Below are positions 26,037 to 33,968 of a stretch of 64,000 nucleotides of DNA, in pieces. The stretch lies in NCBI GenBank assembly GCA_025370075.1, contig CP073016.1, positions 3,348,001 to 3,412,000 of the forward strand, read 5' to 3'. The first letter of the stretch is position 1, and each line of letters begins with the position of its first letter. Source of the stretch: Chryseotalea sp. WA131a (GTDB taxonomy: Bacteria; Bacteroidota; Bacteroidia; Cytophagales; Cyclobacteriaceae). A model generated the notes under the pieces. It searched no databases. It was not told the origin of the DNA and saw nothing but the letters and a program-made list of their open reading frames with translations. The translations under genes and the position numbers were made by a program.

Positions 26037-26256
26037 GAATGACATATAACAGACTTCAATGGACATTATTGTTCTTCAAATGTAATCTTGTCTAGTTTAG
26101 GCACAATCTTCTAAAAACTTGAATGGTCAACTCTTTTTTTAATCTCACAAAATGACACTTCACTCCTTTCAACCCACTGCTCACTCTAAAGCCCAAAGTC
26201 AAACTCTGTTTAGCTGCGTTCTTTTGCCAAACAATGTTAAACCAAATACAACTAAA

Positions 26257-27708
26257 ATGAAAAAACTAGGAAAACCAGTATTGTCTTGGGCTCTCGCTTT
26301 AATCGTCTTGTTCGTTACGGCCATCCGCTGTTCCGATGACAAAAAATCAACACCAGCACCTACGCAAAGCATAGTAGCTTTAGCATCGGCCAACACCAAT
26401 TTAACTTCGTTGGTAGCGGCATTGAGCAAATTTCCAGATTTAGTAAGCACACTGAGCGGCACCGGAAACTTTACCGTGTTCGCTCCAACAAATCAGGCCT
26501 TCACAAAATTATTGGCGGATATTGGCCAAACGGATATCAACAATGTGCCTGACAATGTATTGAAGAGCATTCTTCAGTACCACGTAGTTTCTAGTGCTGC
26601 GTTGAAATCAACTCAGCTAACAGCGGGAAACGTCAATACTGTTGCCAATGAAAATATAGCCGTGACATTAAACCCAATAAAATTGAATGGAACAGTCAAT
26701 GTCACTACGCCAGATGTGCTTGCTTCCAATGGAGTGGTGCATATTGTGGATGCTGTTTTGGTAAACCCAACCATCGCGCCTGTTGTAGGCACCGTGGTAG
26801 CTCCTGCCTATTTCAGCAAAGGTTTTTCAATATTGACGGCAGCAGTGGTTAAGGCAGGTGTCTTATCAGCCTTATTGGATAAAACGAAACAATACACCGT
26901 ATTTGCTCCAACGAATGCTGCCTTTATTGCCAACTTGGGCGCCTCTAATGAGGCCGCTGCCATATCAGCAGTGAACGCATTATCCCAAACAGCCGCAGCC
27001 GATTTATTGAATTTCCATGTGCTGAGCACCGAAATAAAGGCGGGGGGCATTGCTGTTGGTACAAGTAGCGTTACAACTATTCGTGCAACGAACAATCGGG
27101 CGTTTGTGACGAAAGTCGGTTCAGCGGTCACTATTAACAACGCCCGCGTAACAACCGCGGATATTGATGTTAACAATGGTGTAGTTCATGTAATTGATGC
27201 CGTGCTCACCCCTCCAGTTGGCGACATTGTTGCAGTAGCAACTTCTGCCGCTAACGCAGCAAACTTCAATATCTTGGTCGCGGCTTTGACGAAAGCAGGT
27301 TTGGTGCCAACGGTACAAGGAACAGGTCCCTTCACAGTATTTGCTCCAACCGATGCCGCATTCCTGACATTGTTAAGCGCAGTATTCGGCTCGAATGTGG
27401 ACGAACCAACCGCCTTAAGCTTTATCAATAACACGATCTCGGATACGTCTACTCCGATTAACTTGCCTACGTTAACAAGTATTTTGACCTACCACGTAGT
27501 TTCAGGTGCTGCATATTCGATTAACTTAACGAATAGTCAGGTACTAACCACGGTAAAATCTGGAGCTCCAAATACAATTGTGGTAGGTATTACTGGCTCA
27601 GCAGTCACCATAGACGGTTCTGGCTCTTTACCGTCCACAGTTGCCCCAGCTAATATTTCGGCAACCAATGGCGTGGTTCATGTGATAGATCGTGTTATGC
27701 AGTTTTAA
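26257..27708 (+). CDS. Fasciclin (FAS1) lipoprotein with three FAS1 domains
   Basis: About 483 residues from the ATG at 26257, which gives a lipoprotein signal (SWALALIVLFVTAIRCSDD, Cys25); the in-frame ATG at 26152 adds 35 residues without signal character. Three FAS1 domains follow in tandem, each with the FTVFAPT(N/D)(Q/A)AF or YTVFAPTNAAF motif, an H-box (ILQYHVV, LLNFHVL, ILTYHVV) and the closing NGVVH(I/V)(V/I)D motif. FAS1 domains mediate cell-surface adhesion and matrix contacts. The protein should be anchored in the outer membrane. The domain-to-domain similarity makes this an internal repeat. It is followed by a decayed gene fragment and a terminator. Confidence 0.92.
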   Translation: MKKLGKPVLSWALALIVLFVTAIRCSDDKKSTPAPTQSIVALASANTNLTSLVAALSKFPDLVSTLSGTGNFTVFAPTNQAFTKLLADIGQTDINNVPDNVLKSILQYHVVSSAALKSTQLTAGNVNTVANENIAVTLNPIKLNGTVNVTTPDVLASNGVVHIVDAVLVNPTIAPVVGTVVAPAYFSKGFSILTAAVVKAGVLSALLDKTKQYTVFAPTNAAFIANLGASNEAAAISAVNALSQTAAADLLNFHVLSTEIKAGGIAVGTSSVTTIRATNNRAFVTKVGSAVTINNARVTTADIDVNNGVVHVIDAVLTPPVGDIVAVATSAANAANFNILVAALTKAGLVPTVQGTGPFTVFAPTDAAFLTLLSAVFGSNVDEPTALSFINNTISDTSTPINLPTLTSILTYHVVSGAAYSINLTNSQVLTTVKSGAPNTIVVGITGSAVTIDGSGSLPSTVAPANISATNGVVHVIDRVMQF

Positions 27709-27754
27709 TGGTTAGTTCATTTTCACAAAAGCCATCATAACGAAAAACGATAGC

Positions 27755-27832
27755 ATGGAAAAGATAGGTATCATTGGTTTGGGTTATGTCGGCCTACCGT
27801 TGGCCATTGAGTTCGGAAAGATTATTCCGTAG
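27755..27832 (+). pseudogene. 5' fragment of a nucleotide-sugar (UDP-HexNAc) dehydrogenase gene
   Basis: The reading frame gives MEKIGIIGLGYVGLPLAIEFGK and then IIP and a stop. This is the start and the NAD-binding Rossmann motif (GLGYVGLPLA.EFGK) of WecC/TviB-type UDP-N-acetylhexosamine dehydrogenases, which are about 420-440 residues long. Only 25 codons remain. No other part of the enzyme is visible in the 150 bp downstream, so it is a relic of a surface-polysaccharide gene, most likely left by a deletion. Confidence 0.75.
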
Positions 27833-27901
27833 AAAAAATTGCTTTTTATCAAGGAGATTGCACAGATGAGAGATTTTTAGTTAGTAATTTTTAATGGAAT
27901 G

Positions 27902-27934
27902 GGAAGCTTCACAAAAGGTGAAGCTTCCTTTTTT
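27902..27934 (+). terminator. Strong intrinsic terminator
   Basis: An 11-bp perfect stem (GGAAGCTTCAC / GTGAAGCTTCC) with a five-base AAAAG loop is followed by TTTTTT. It ends transcription of the fasciclin gene and the relic, and separates them from the sensor kinase gene that begins 50 bp on. Confidence 0.85.
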
Positions 27935-27952
27935 AAAAATCAAACACTATAT

Positions 27953-27960
27953 TAGATTTG
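27953..27960 (+). promoter_or_regulatory. Possible -7 box for the LytS/LytTR operon
   Basis: TAGATTTG fits TAnnTTTG and lies 25 bp before the kinase ATG, just after the terminator. The expected -33 TTG is not obvious. Confidence 0.33.
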
Positions 27961-27985
27961 TTTGTTAATCTGTAAATTGTAGCGA

Positions 27986-29008
27986 ATGTTCTCCGTCAAA
28001 TACCGATATATTTTCATTCTGCTATTGGCCGTTTACTCTTACCTCAACATTCAGTTTACGGTAGGCGAAAAACTCTTTGATGCAGAGCTAACCAATATTC
28101 ACTTGTTTGGCGTGTTGTCGGCTGTGGTGTTGCTGATTTGGGAGTTCAACCGTTTGGTGGAGTCAAACCTCGATCGAATAAGACAAACCTTTTTACGCAA
28201 AGTCCATCCACTTATTATTTTGTTTTTGGCCAGTATGATCAATGTCGTATTGGCCTCGTTTATCACCTTATTTTTATTGGACATCGTGCTGATTGCTCCG
28301 TTGCAATACGATTTCTCTCATTCCAAATTGTTGCTCGCCTTCGGTTTTCGCGTAAACTTGTTTTTGAATTGCGTTAACGCGATTGTGTTTTATATGAACC
28401 GATTGAAGCAAACCCAATTGGAAGCGGAGCAATTGAAAAAAGAAAGCATCGAGGCCCAGTTTGAAGCCCTGCGAAATCAAGTGAACCCTCATTTCATGTT
28501 CAATTGCTTCAATGTACTTTCCAATTTAGTTTATAAAGATCCCGATACCTCGTCTCAATTTATCGCCCAACTTTCAAACGTTTATCGTTACCTGTTGCAA
28601 AGTCAGCAGAAGAAGGTAGTTGCGTTGCAAGAAGAACTTTCGTTTATCGAGTCGTATTTGTATTTATTGAAAATGCGCCATGGCGATAACTTAATCATCG
28701 AAAAAAATTTGACGGCCGAGCCCGAGAGCTTTTATGTGGCACCCGCCTCGTTGCAGATGTTAATCGAAAATGCCATCAAGCACAATATTGTTTCGAAAAG
28801 TAACCCACTCACCATCCGGTTGTATTCCAACAACGGTTCTATAGTTGTATCCAACAACCTACAAGAAAAAGAATTCAAAGAGGAATCAACCCAACGAGGT
28901 CTTCAAAACATTCAAAGTCGCTATCGGTTACTCAGTGATGAAAAAGTAGTAATCGAAAAATTGGCGCAAGAGTTTAGGGTCACTATTCCGTTATTGCAAT
29001 TACAATAA
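27986..29008 (+). CDS. LytS/YehU-type sensor histidine kinase
   Basis: A 340-residue sensor kinase. Four membrane helices occupy residues about 5-140 (IFILLLAVYSYLNI, HLFGVLSAVVLLIWEF, LIILFLASMINVVLASFITLF, LLLAFGFRVNLFLNCVNAIVF). A coiled-coil leads to the His_kinase domain with the phosphoacceptor motif LRNQVNPHFMFNCFNVL (His169), and the ATPase part has LQMLIENAIKHN and RGLQNIQSRYRLL. It lacks a separate periplasmic sensor domain, so the signal is probably sensed in the membrane. Two bases separate its stop from the LytTR regulator start; the two form one signalling pair. Confidence 0.93.
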   Translation: MFSVKYRYIFILLLAVYSYLNIQFTVGEKLFDAELTNIHLFGVLSAVVLLIWEFNRLVESNLDRIRQTFLRKVHPLIILFLASMINVVLASFITLFLLDIVLIAPLQYDFSHSKLLLAFGFRVNLFLNCVNAIVFYMNRLKQTQLEAEQLKKESIEAQFEALRNQVNPHFMFNCFNVLSNLVYKDPDTSSQFIAQLSNVYRYLLQSQQKKVVALQEELSFIESYLYLLKMRHGDNLIIEKNLTAEPESFYVAPASLQMLIENAIKHNIVSKSNPLTIRLYSNNGSIVVSNNLQEKEFKEESTQRGLQNIQSRYRLLSDEKVVIEKLAQEFRVTIPLLQLQ

Positions 29009-29010
29009 CT

Positions 29011-29772
29011 ATGAGAGCGATTGTAGTGGAAGATGAAGAGCTCGCAGCCGAGCGATTGATTGACCTGATCAAAGCCATTGATCCTACTATTGAAATAGTA
29101 GCACAACCGGATACGGTTGCCGACACGTTACATTTTTTAAAAACACAACCTGTGCCAGATGTTATATTTCTTGATATACAATTGGCCGATGGCAGGAGTT
29201 TTGAAATTTTTGAAAGGGCATCTATCGATTCCCCTATTATTTTTATTACCGCCTACGATCAATTTACCCTCAAAGCATTTAAAGTAAACAGTATCGATTA
29301 TCTACTAAAGCCTGTGCAAAAGGAAGACCTTCGGCTGGCTTTGGAGAAACTGAAAAAACTAAACCGCAAAGGGTTAAATGGTGACGAGCTTGATCTGCTA
29401 AAGGAAATAATCAAATCAAAAGGACAATCCTACAAGCAACGCTTGGTGATTAAGGCTGGAAATAAAATTCAATTTAAACCAGCCGAAGAAGTGGCCTATT
29501 TTTTTGCTGACGGCAAAGAGGCTTACATGGTTTCGCGCAAAGAAAACCGTAAGCATTTAATCGGTTATACGCTGGAGGAGCTTGAAGAAATTTTGGATCC
29601 GAGAGATTTTTTTAGGATTAGTCGTAAATTTATTGTTCGAGCCGATGCCATTGCCGAAGTGAAAGGATTGATTAGCTCAAGGTTGGAAGTGAAGCTGATA
29701 CAAAATACCGAACACGAGCTGGCCGTTAGTCGCGAACGTGCACAGGATTTTAAAACATGGTTAGACCAATAG
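29011..29772 (+). CDS. LytTR-family response regulator
   Basis: A 253-residue regulator with an N-terminal receiver domain (acidic pocket VVEDEELAAERL, phosphoacceptor Asp55 in VIFLDIQLADG, conserved Thr/Lys in FITAYDQFTLKAF and LLKPV) and a C-terminal LytTR DNA-binding domain (YFFADGKEAYMVSRKENRKH, LDPRDFFRISRKFIVR, LAVSRERAQDFKTWL). It is phosphorylated by the kinase just upstream and controls genes with LytTR direct-repeat sites. The operon continues into a small membrane-associated protein ten bases downstream, which may be a target or an accessory of the system. Confidence 0.94.
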   Translation: MRAIVVEDEELAAERLIDLIKAIDPTIEIVAQPDTVADTLHFLKTQPVPDVIFLDIQLADGRSFEIFERASIDSPIIFITAYDQFTLKAFKVNSIDYLLKPVQKEDLRLALEKLKKLNRKGLNGDELDLLKEIIKSKGQSYKQRLVIKAGNKIQFKPAEEVAYFFADGKEAYMVSRKENRKHLIGYTLEELEEILDPRDFFRISRKFIVRADAIAEVKGLISSRLEVKLIQNTEHELAVSRERAQDFKTWLDQ

Positions 29773-29782
29773 TACATACATT

Positions 29783-30130
29783 ATGAGATTTCTTTTGTTA
29801 TTGCTTCTCCTCATCCCGATGCTTTCAAAAGCGCAAGAAGCACCCGCTACTGAAGCCGAATTGAAAAAACAAATTTTGGAATTGAACGAGCGAATGGATC
29901 AAGTACAACTCAACTTGGTTACTTCTGAAAAAAAATTCAAGCGCGGAATTTTAGTGGCAACCATTGGATACACACTGACAATTACGGGTGGCTTAATGCT
30001 TGGCCGATCGAATGATCAACTCGGGCAGGGATTGTTAGTGGCAGGTGGAGTTACCGGAGCGGTAGGCACTGTGCTGATGATTGATTCATTTAAATATTTA
30101 GGACGAGCCGGACGAAAGGATAAAAAGTAA
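29783..30130 (+). CDS. Small exported membrane protein after the LytTR pair
   Basis: A 115-residue protein with an N-terminal signal (MRFLLLLLLLIPMLSKAQ), a short helical charged stretch (EAELKKQILELNERMDQVQL) and two hydrophobic, Gly-rich segments near residues 55-70 and 80-98 (GILVATIGYTLTITGGLML, LLVAGGVTGAVGTVLMI), closing with a basic tail. I do not recognise a family. Ten bases behind the response regulator it is probably in the same operon. Confidence 0.65.
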   Translation: MRFLLLLLLLIPMLSKAQEAPATEAELKKQILELNERMDQVQLNLVTSEKKFKRGILVATIGYTLTITGGLMLGRSNDQLGQGLLVAGGVTGAVGTVLMIDSFKYLGRAGRKDKK

Positions 30131-30212
30131 GAAGCAAGTAATGTTTAAAGTGTGAACTTTAGGGTGAAGTTATGGATCGTAAGAAATAGCGGTGAATAAT
30201 GGTTCAGCGCGA

Positions 30213-31403
30213 TCAGCTAACTACCCTCTCCTCAATCTTTCCTGTCTTTTTATTTTTCAAAATCACTTTCTTCGCTCCGTAGTGTGTCATCTCTTCTTTT
30301 ACGAGGTAATGCTCGGCATCGTATTCAATCAAATGGCTGTCTTTGCTTACACCTATGCGGCCGCGCCAGATGTCGAGCTGCACAGGTTCCCATTGTTTAG
30401 TCTTTGCTGATTTGTACGCGGCATCTAAAATAGAATTGACCACATAACCATCGTAAAAAGTTTCTTTCGGTTGAGTTTTGCTTTCGTAGGCATTGAACAT
30501 ATCCATAAACATGTGGTTGTAGCCGAGCTCATTCAACTCATCACCCACCGGAAACAACCAGCCCGTATTGCTCTCGGCCTTCTCCGCTACATAATCACCA
30601 CCCTTGCCCGTGGTAAACATTTCAAAACCTGTGCGCAAAAAACTATTTATCCAAATGGTGCCTTCGCTGCCCATCACCTCATCGCGCAGGTCAAGCCCAC
30701 CACGGAAAGTCCAGCTCACTTCAAACTGGCCAATCGCACCGTTTTCATATTTCACCAAACCAATGGCATGGTCTTCGGCATCAATCGGTTTCACTTGCGT
30801 ATCGGCCCAGCACATTACTTCCACGGGCTTAATGTCTTTGCCAATGTAGCTACGCGTAATCTCCACACAGTGGCAACCCAAATCTAAAATGCAGCCGCCA
30901 CCGGCTTGCTCCATGTCCCAAAACCAATCGCTGTGTGGCCCGGGGTGCGTCTCGCGCGATTTTGCCCAGAGTATTCTGCCCAACGCTCCGTTCTTTACAC
31001 TTTCATGTGCTTTGATGAATTTGGGTGTGTACACCAAATCTTCGAGGTAGCCATTGAAGATTCCTGCTGTATCCACGGCTTCTAACATGCGTTTTGCTTC
31101 TTGCGCATTGCGGCCAAGCGGCTTGGTGGTAATCACAGCTTTTTTGTGTTTGCAACAGAGCATCACCGCCTCTTCGTGCAAATTATTCGGCAACGAAATA
31201 CAAACTATTTCTACTTCTGGTCTGGCAATGGCCTCTTCCATGACGGTGGTGGAAAAGGCAACCTTATAATCGGTAGCAAATTTCTTCGCACTTTCCGCTC
31301 TGCGCGAATAGATACTTACAATTTTGTCTTTGCTACGGTAACCTTGTAAGGAATCGGCATAAAAGCGGCCAATGAAGCCAGAGCCTAACATTGCGATGTT
31401 CAT
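30213..31403 (-). CDS. Gfo/Idh/MocA-family oxidoreductase
   Basis: NAD(P)-dependent oxidoreductase of 396 residues. The N-terminal Rossmann fold has NIAMLGSGFIGRFYADSL; the position of the usual EKP motif reads TTKPLGRNAQEAKRML; the C-terminal domain contains LDLGCHCVEITRSYIG, with the conserved His region of the catalytic site, and GSEGTIWINSFLRTGFEMFT. Substrates of this family are sugars, inositols and related alcohols or ketoses. It has no signal peptide. The upstream gene on the same strand (149 bp away) encodes a NupG-type transporter; a ThuA/sugar-dehydrogenase lipoprotein and a second Gfo/Idh/MocA enzyme lie nearby, pointing to sugar catabolism. Confidence 0.92.
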   Translation of the reverse strand: MNIAMLGSGFIGRFYADSLQGYRSKDKIVSIYSRRAESAKKFATDYKVAFSTTVMEEAIARPEVEIVCISLPNNLHEEAVMLCCKHKKAVITTKPLGRNAQEAKRMLEAVDTAGIFNGYLEDLVYTPKFIKAHESVKNGALGRILWAKSRETHPGPHSDWFWDMEQAGGGCILDLGCHCVEITRSYIGKDIKPVEVMCWADTQVKPIDAEDHAIGLVKYENGAIGQFEVSWTFRGGLDLRDEVMGSEGTIWINSFLRTGFEMFTTGKGGDYVAEKAESNTGWLFPVGDELNELGYNHMFMDMFNAYESKTQPKETFYDGYVVNSILDAAYKSAKTKQWEPVQLDIWRGRIGVSKDSHLIEYDAEHYLVKEEMTHYGAKKVILKNKKTGKIEERVVS

Positions 31404-31552
31404 AATTATTAAAGTTTGTCTTCAGTCGATAAATTAAAGTAAAACTTAATTTGCCACAGCTGCCCAGATAGACACCGACAGGAATAATTAGAAAATTTCT
31501 TAGTAGCCTGTGCATCTGTGGCAGAATTATAAATGGTTCTTTTGGGATCTCG

Positions 31553-32746
31553 TCAAACGGATTGAATTTCTTTTTTCTCTTTAAAGAATAACAGGAAATA
31601 AATCACCACGGCCACTGCGATGTAAACAGGTACAAACCAAATGGACTGCCAATCATGACCCGTTTGCTTTAGATAATGATCGGTGGTGAAACCAGAAAAC
31701 CAAGTGCCAATAAACATGCCCACACCGTAGGTTGCGAACGTGAACAAACCTTGGGCTGCGTTCTTGATTTTTTCTCCTGCCTTTTTTTCGGTGTACATAT
31801 AGCCCGTAACGAAAAAGAAATCGTAACACACACCGTGTAGCAGAATTCCTGCATATAGCATCCACAGATTCCCCTCTAAGTTACCAAAGGCAAAGCACAC
31901 ATAGCGTAGAATCCACCCGGCCATGCCCAGCAACAGCATTTTCTTCACACCAATGCTATTGAACAAAAACGGTATGGCTAAAATAAAAACTGCTTCCGAC
32001 ACTTGGCCCAAAATCATTTTGGTGGCGGCACTCTCCATTCCCAATTCATTTAAGAACACATTGGCAAAGCCATAATAAAATGAAAGTGGAATACAAACCA
32101 AAATGGCAGCGATGAAGAAAATCAAATACGGTTTGTCTTTGAACATCACAAAAGCTTCGGTGCCTAACGCCCTAGAGGCAGAGTTTGCTTCTTTCCCTTT
32201 CGGGGGAGTATTGGGCAATACAAAACTGATGACGCCCAATGCAATAGAAACGGCTGCAGCCATGTGAAAAGTGGTGGCTGTTTTTTCAATGGATAAGAAT
32301 CCAATCATCAAACCAGCTAATATCCAACCTAAAGTTCCAAACACGCGTATCCAGGGAAACTGTTTGCCTGGATCGGTCATCTGACCAAAGGCAATGCTAT
32401 TAGAAAGCGCAATGGTAGGCATATAGAGCAACGAGTACCCTAAAACAATCCAATAAAAAACATCGCTACCTGTAACTTGGGTTGCTAGATACAACAGTAG
32501 TCCACCGATGAGGTGTAGCACACCCATAATTTTTTGAGCAGCAAAATATCGGTCGGCCACAAGCCCTACAAAGAAAGGTGAAATCATGGTGGCAATGGCC
32601 AAGGCACTGTAGGCCGCCCCAATTTGCACCCCCGATGCATGCAGGTACTCCGTCATATAAGTGCCCATGGTTACGTACCAGGCTCCCCAAATAAAATATT
32701 CGAGCAGCATCATGAGCGAGAGTTTAGTAAAGACAATTGGCTTCAT
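31553..32746 (-). CDS. MFS transporter, NupG-type nucleoside/sugar permease
   Basis: About 397 residues from the ATG at 32746 (MKPIVFTKLSLMMLLEYFIWGAWY); the upstream in-frame ATG would add 23 non-membrane residues encoded by repeat-like DNA, so I reject it. Twelve helices are expected, and the N-terminal motif EYFIWGAWYVTMGTYM is typical of the nucleoside:H+ symporter group of the major facilitator superfamily, members of which in Bacteroidota often sit with Gfo/Idh/MocA and ThuA genes and probably carry sugar derivatives rather than nucleosides. It lies in the inner membrane. The next gene in the same direction is the oxidoreductase at 30.2 kb, so the two are a likely operon. Confidence 0.9.
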   Translation of the reverse strand: MKPIVFTKLSLMMLLEYFIWGAWYVTMGTYMTEYLHASGVQIGAAYSALAIATMISPFFVGLVADRYFAAQKIMGVLHLIGGLLLYLATQVTGSDVFYWIVLGYSLLYMPTIALSNSIAFGQMTDPGKQFPWIRVFGTLGWILAGLMIGFLSIEKTATTFHMAAAVSIALGVISFVLPNTPPKGKEANSASRALGTEAFVMFKDKPYLIFFIAAILVCIPLSFYYGFANVFLNELGMESAATKMILGQVSEAVFILAIPFLFNSIGVKKMLLLGMAGWILRYVCFAFGNLEGNLWMLYAGILLHGVCYDFFFVTGYMYTEKKAGEKIKNAAQGLFTFATYGVGMFIGTWFSGFTTDHYLKQTGHDWQSIWFVPVYIAVAVVIYFLLFFKEKKEIQSV

Positions 32747-32760
32747 AATTTTTATAAAAG

Positions 32761-32790
32761 TTGGCAGTTGGCAGTCACCAGTTGGCAGTC
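32761..32790. repeat. Short direct repeats TTGGCAGT
   Basis: TTGGCAGT occurs three times in 29 bases (32761, 32768, 32782) in the leader of the MFS gene. Related words occur in other spacers of the window (TTGACAGT at 12091 and 14602). They look like degenerate intergenic mini-repeats. Confidence 0.5.
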
Positions 32791-32947
32791 TGCTTGTAAA
32801 AATAATAGTATTCAAAAATCATAAGAATCAAATTAATGACATTTAGGGTAAGCAATAGCTCTGGTTTACATAGAAGAAAATTTGATTACATCAAGGTTAA
32901 AAGTAGTGAGGCTTTGGCTTTAATCAAAACCATTCACACATTTGTAT

Positions 32948-33940
32948 ATGAATAATAAGATACGGTGGGGCATTTTGGGTTGCGGCAAAATCGCTAAAAA
33001 GTTTGCAGCCGATTTGAAGTTGGTAAAAGATGCGGAATTGGTGGCGGTGGGTGCTCGAGAGCAAGCTTCAGCTGATGAATTCGGCAAATTGTTTGGTGTG
33101 CGTGATTGCCACAGCAGCTATCTTGCTTTGGCGCAAAACCCACAGGTGGATGTCATCTATATTGCCACCCCACACAGTTTTCATCACGCTCATGCATTGT
33201 TGTGCATCGAAAACAAAAAGGCCGTGCTGGTCGAAAAAGCTTTTACCCTCAACGCCACTCAGGCCAAGGGAGTAATCGCTTCCGCGAAAGCGAACGGTGT
33301 ATTTTTAATGGAAGCTTTTTGGACACGGTTTCTTCCTCATTATTTGAAAATCAAAGAAATGATTGGCCAAGGAAAGGTTGGCAGAGTACAATCGGTAATA
33401 GCTGAATTCGGGTTCAAACCTACTCCACCCGTAGCCCAGCGTATTTATGATCCCGCTTTGGGTGGAGGTTCGTTGTTGGATATTGGAGTCTACCCTGTTT
33501 TTTTGGCTCTCGATATTCTTGGAAAGCCCGATGATATAAACGCCTGGATGACACCTGCCACCACCGGGGTGGATAGTCAATGTAGTATTCAATTCAAATA
33601 CAAAAACGGAGCTCTTGCTCAGTTATTTTCTTCTTTCAATTCAAACTTAGCAACAGGTGCTGACATTGCTGGTGATGGAGGAAGAATTAGAATGACCCAC
33701 CGCTTTCATGGACCAACAACCGATTTGGAATATTATCCTGATATTGTTGATTCACGTCAAGCAATCCATTTTGAAAAGGCCAAGGGAAATGGCTATGAAT
33801 ACGAAGCGCAACATGTAACGGATTGCATAAAAAAAGGGCTTACGGAAAGCCCCTTGCGCTCTTACGCAGATACTATTTTGTTAATGGAGACCCTTGATGA
33901 AATTAGAAGAATTGCAGGAATAAAATATTCAATTGATTAG
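32948..33940 (+). CDS. Gfo/Idh/MocA-family oxidoreductase (dihydrodiol-dehydrogenase-like)
   Basis: A 330-residue cytoplasmic oxidoreductase that begins at the ATG at 32948 (MNNKIRWGILGCGKIAKKFAADL). The Rossmann motif is GILGCGKIAKKF; the EKP-equivalent is VEKAFTLNATQAKG; the C-terminal domain contains GGGSLLDIGVYPVFLALDIL, resembling the trans-dihydrodiol/glucose-fructose-oxidoreductase group. It uses NAD(P) and a sugar or polyol. It is divergent from the NupG-like gene and runs into the ThuA/sugar dehydrogenase gene 28 bp downstream, so co-expression with that lipoprotein is likely. Confidence 0.92.
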   Translation: MNNKIRWGILGCGKIAKKFAADLKLVKDAELVAVGAREQASADEFGKLFGVRDCHSSYLALAQNPQVDVIYIATPHSFHHAHALLCIENKKAVLVEKAFTLNATQAKGVIASAKANGVFLMEAFWTRFLPHYLKIKEMIGQGKVGRVQSVIAEFGFKPTPPVAQRIYDPALGGGSLLDIGVYPVFLALDILGKPDDINAWMTPATTGVDSQCSIQFKYKNGALAQLFSSFNSNLATGADIAGDGGRIRMTHRFHGPTTDLEYYPDIVDSRQAIHFEKAKGNGYEYEAQHVTDCIKKGLTESPLRSYADTILLMETLDEIRRIAGIKYSID

Positions 33941-33968
33941 TCTTTTTTTATGTTAAACTTCAACCACT

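Noticed and set aside
26152..26256. Upstream ATG of the fasciclin gene as the true start
   Set aside because: It would place 35 polar residues before a perfect lipoprotein signal; the ATG at 26257 is better.
27832..27894. Short frame EKIAFYQGDCTDERFLVSNF after the dehydrogenase relic, considered as a separate gene
   Set aside because: No start codon, only 20 codons, and no family that I can name; mentioned only as a possible tail of a lost gene.
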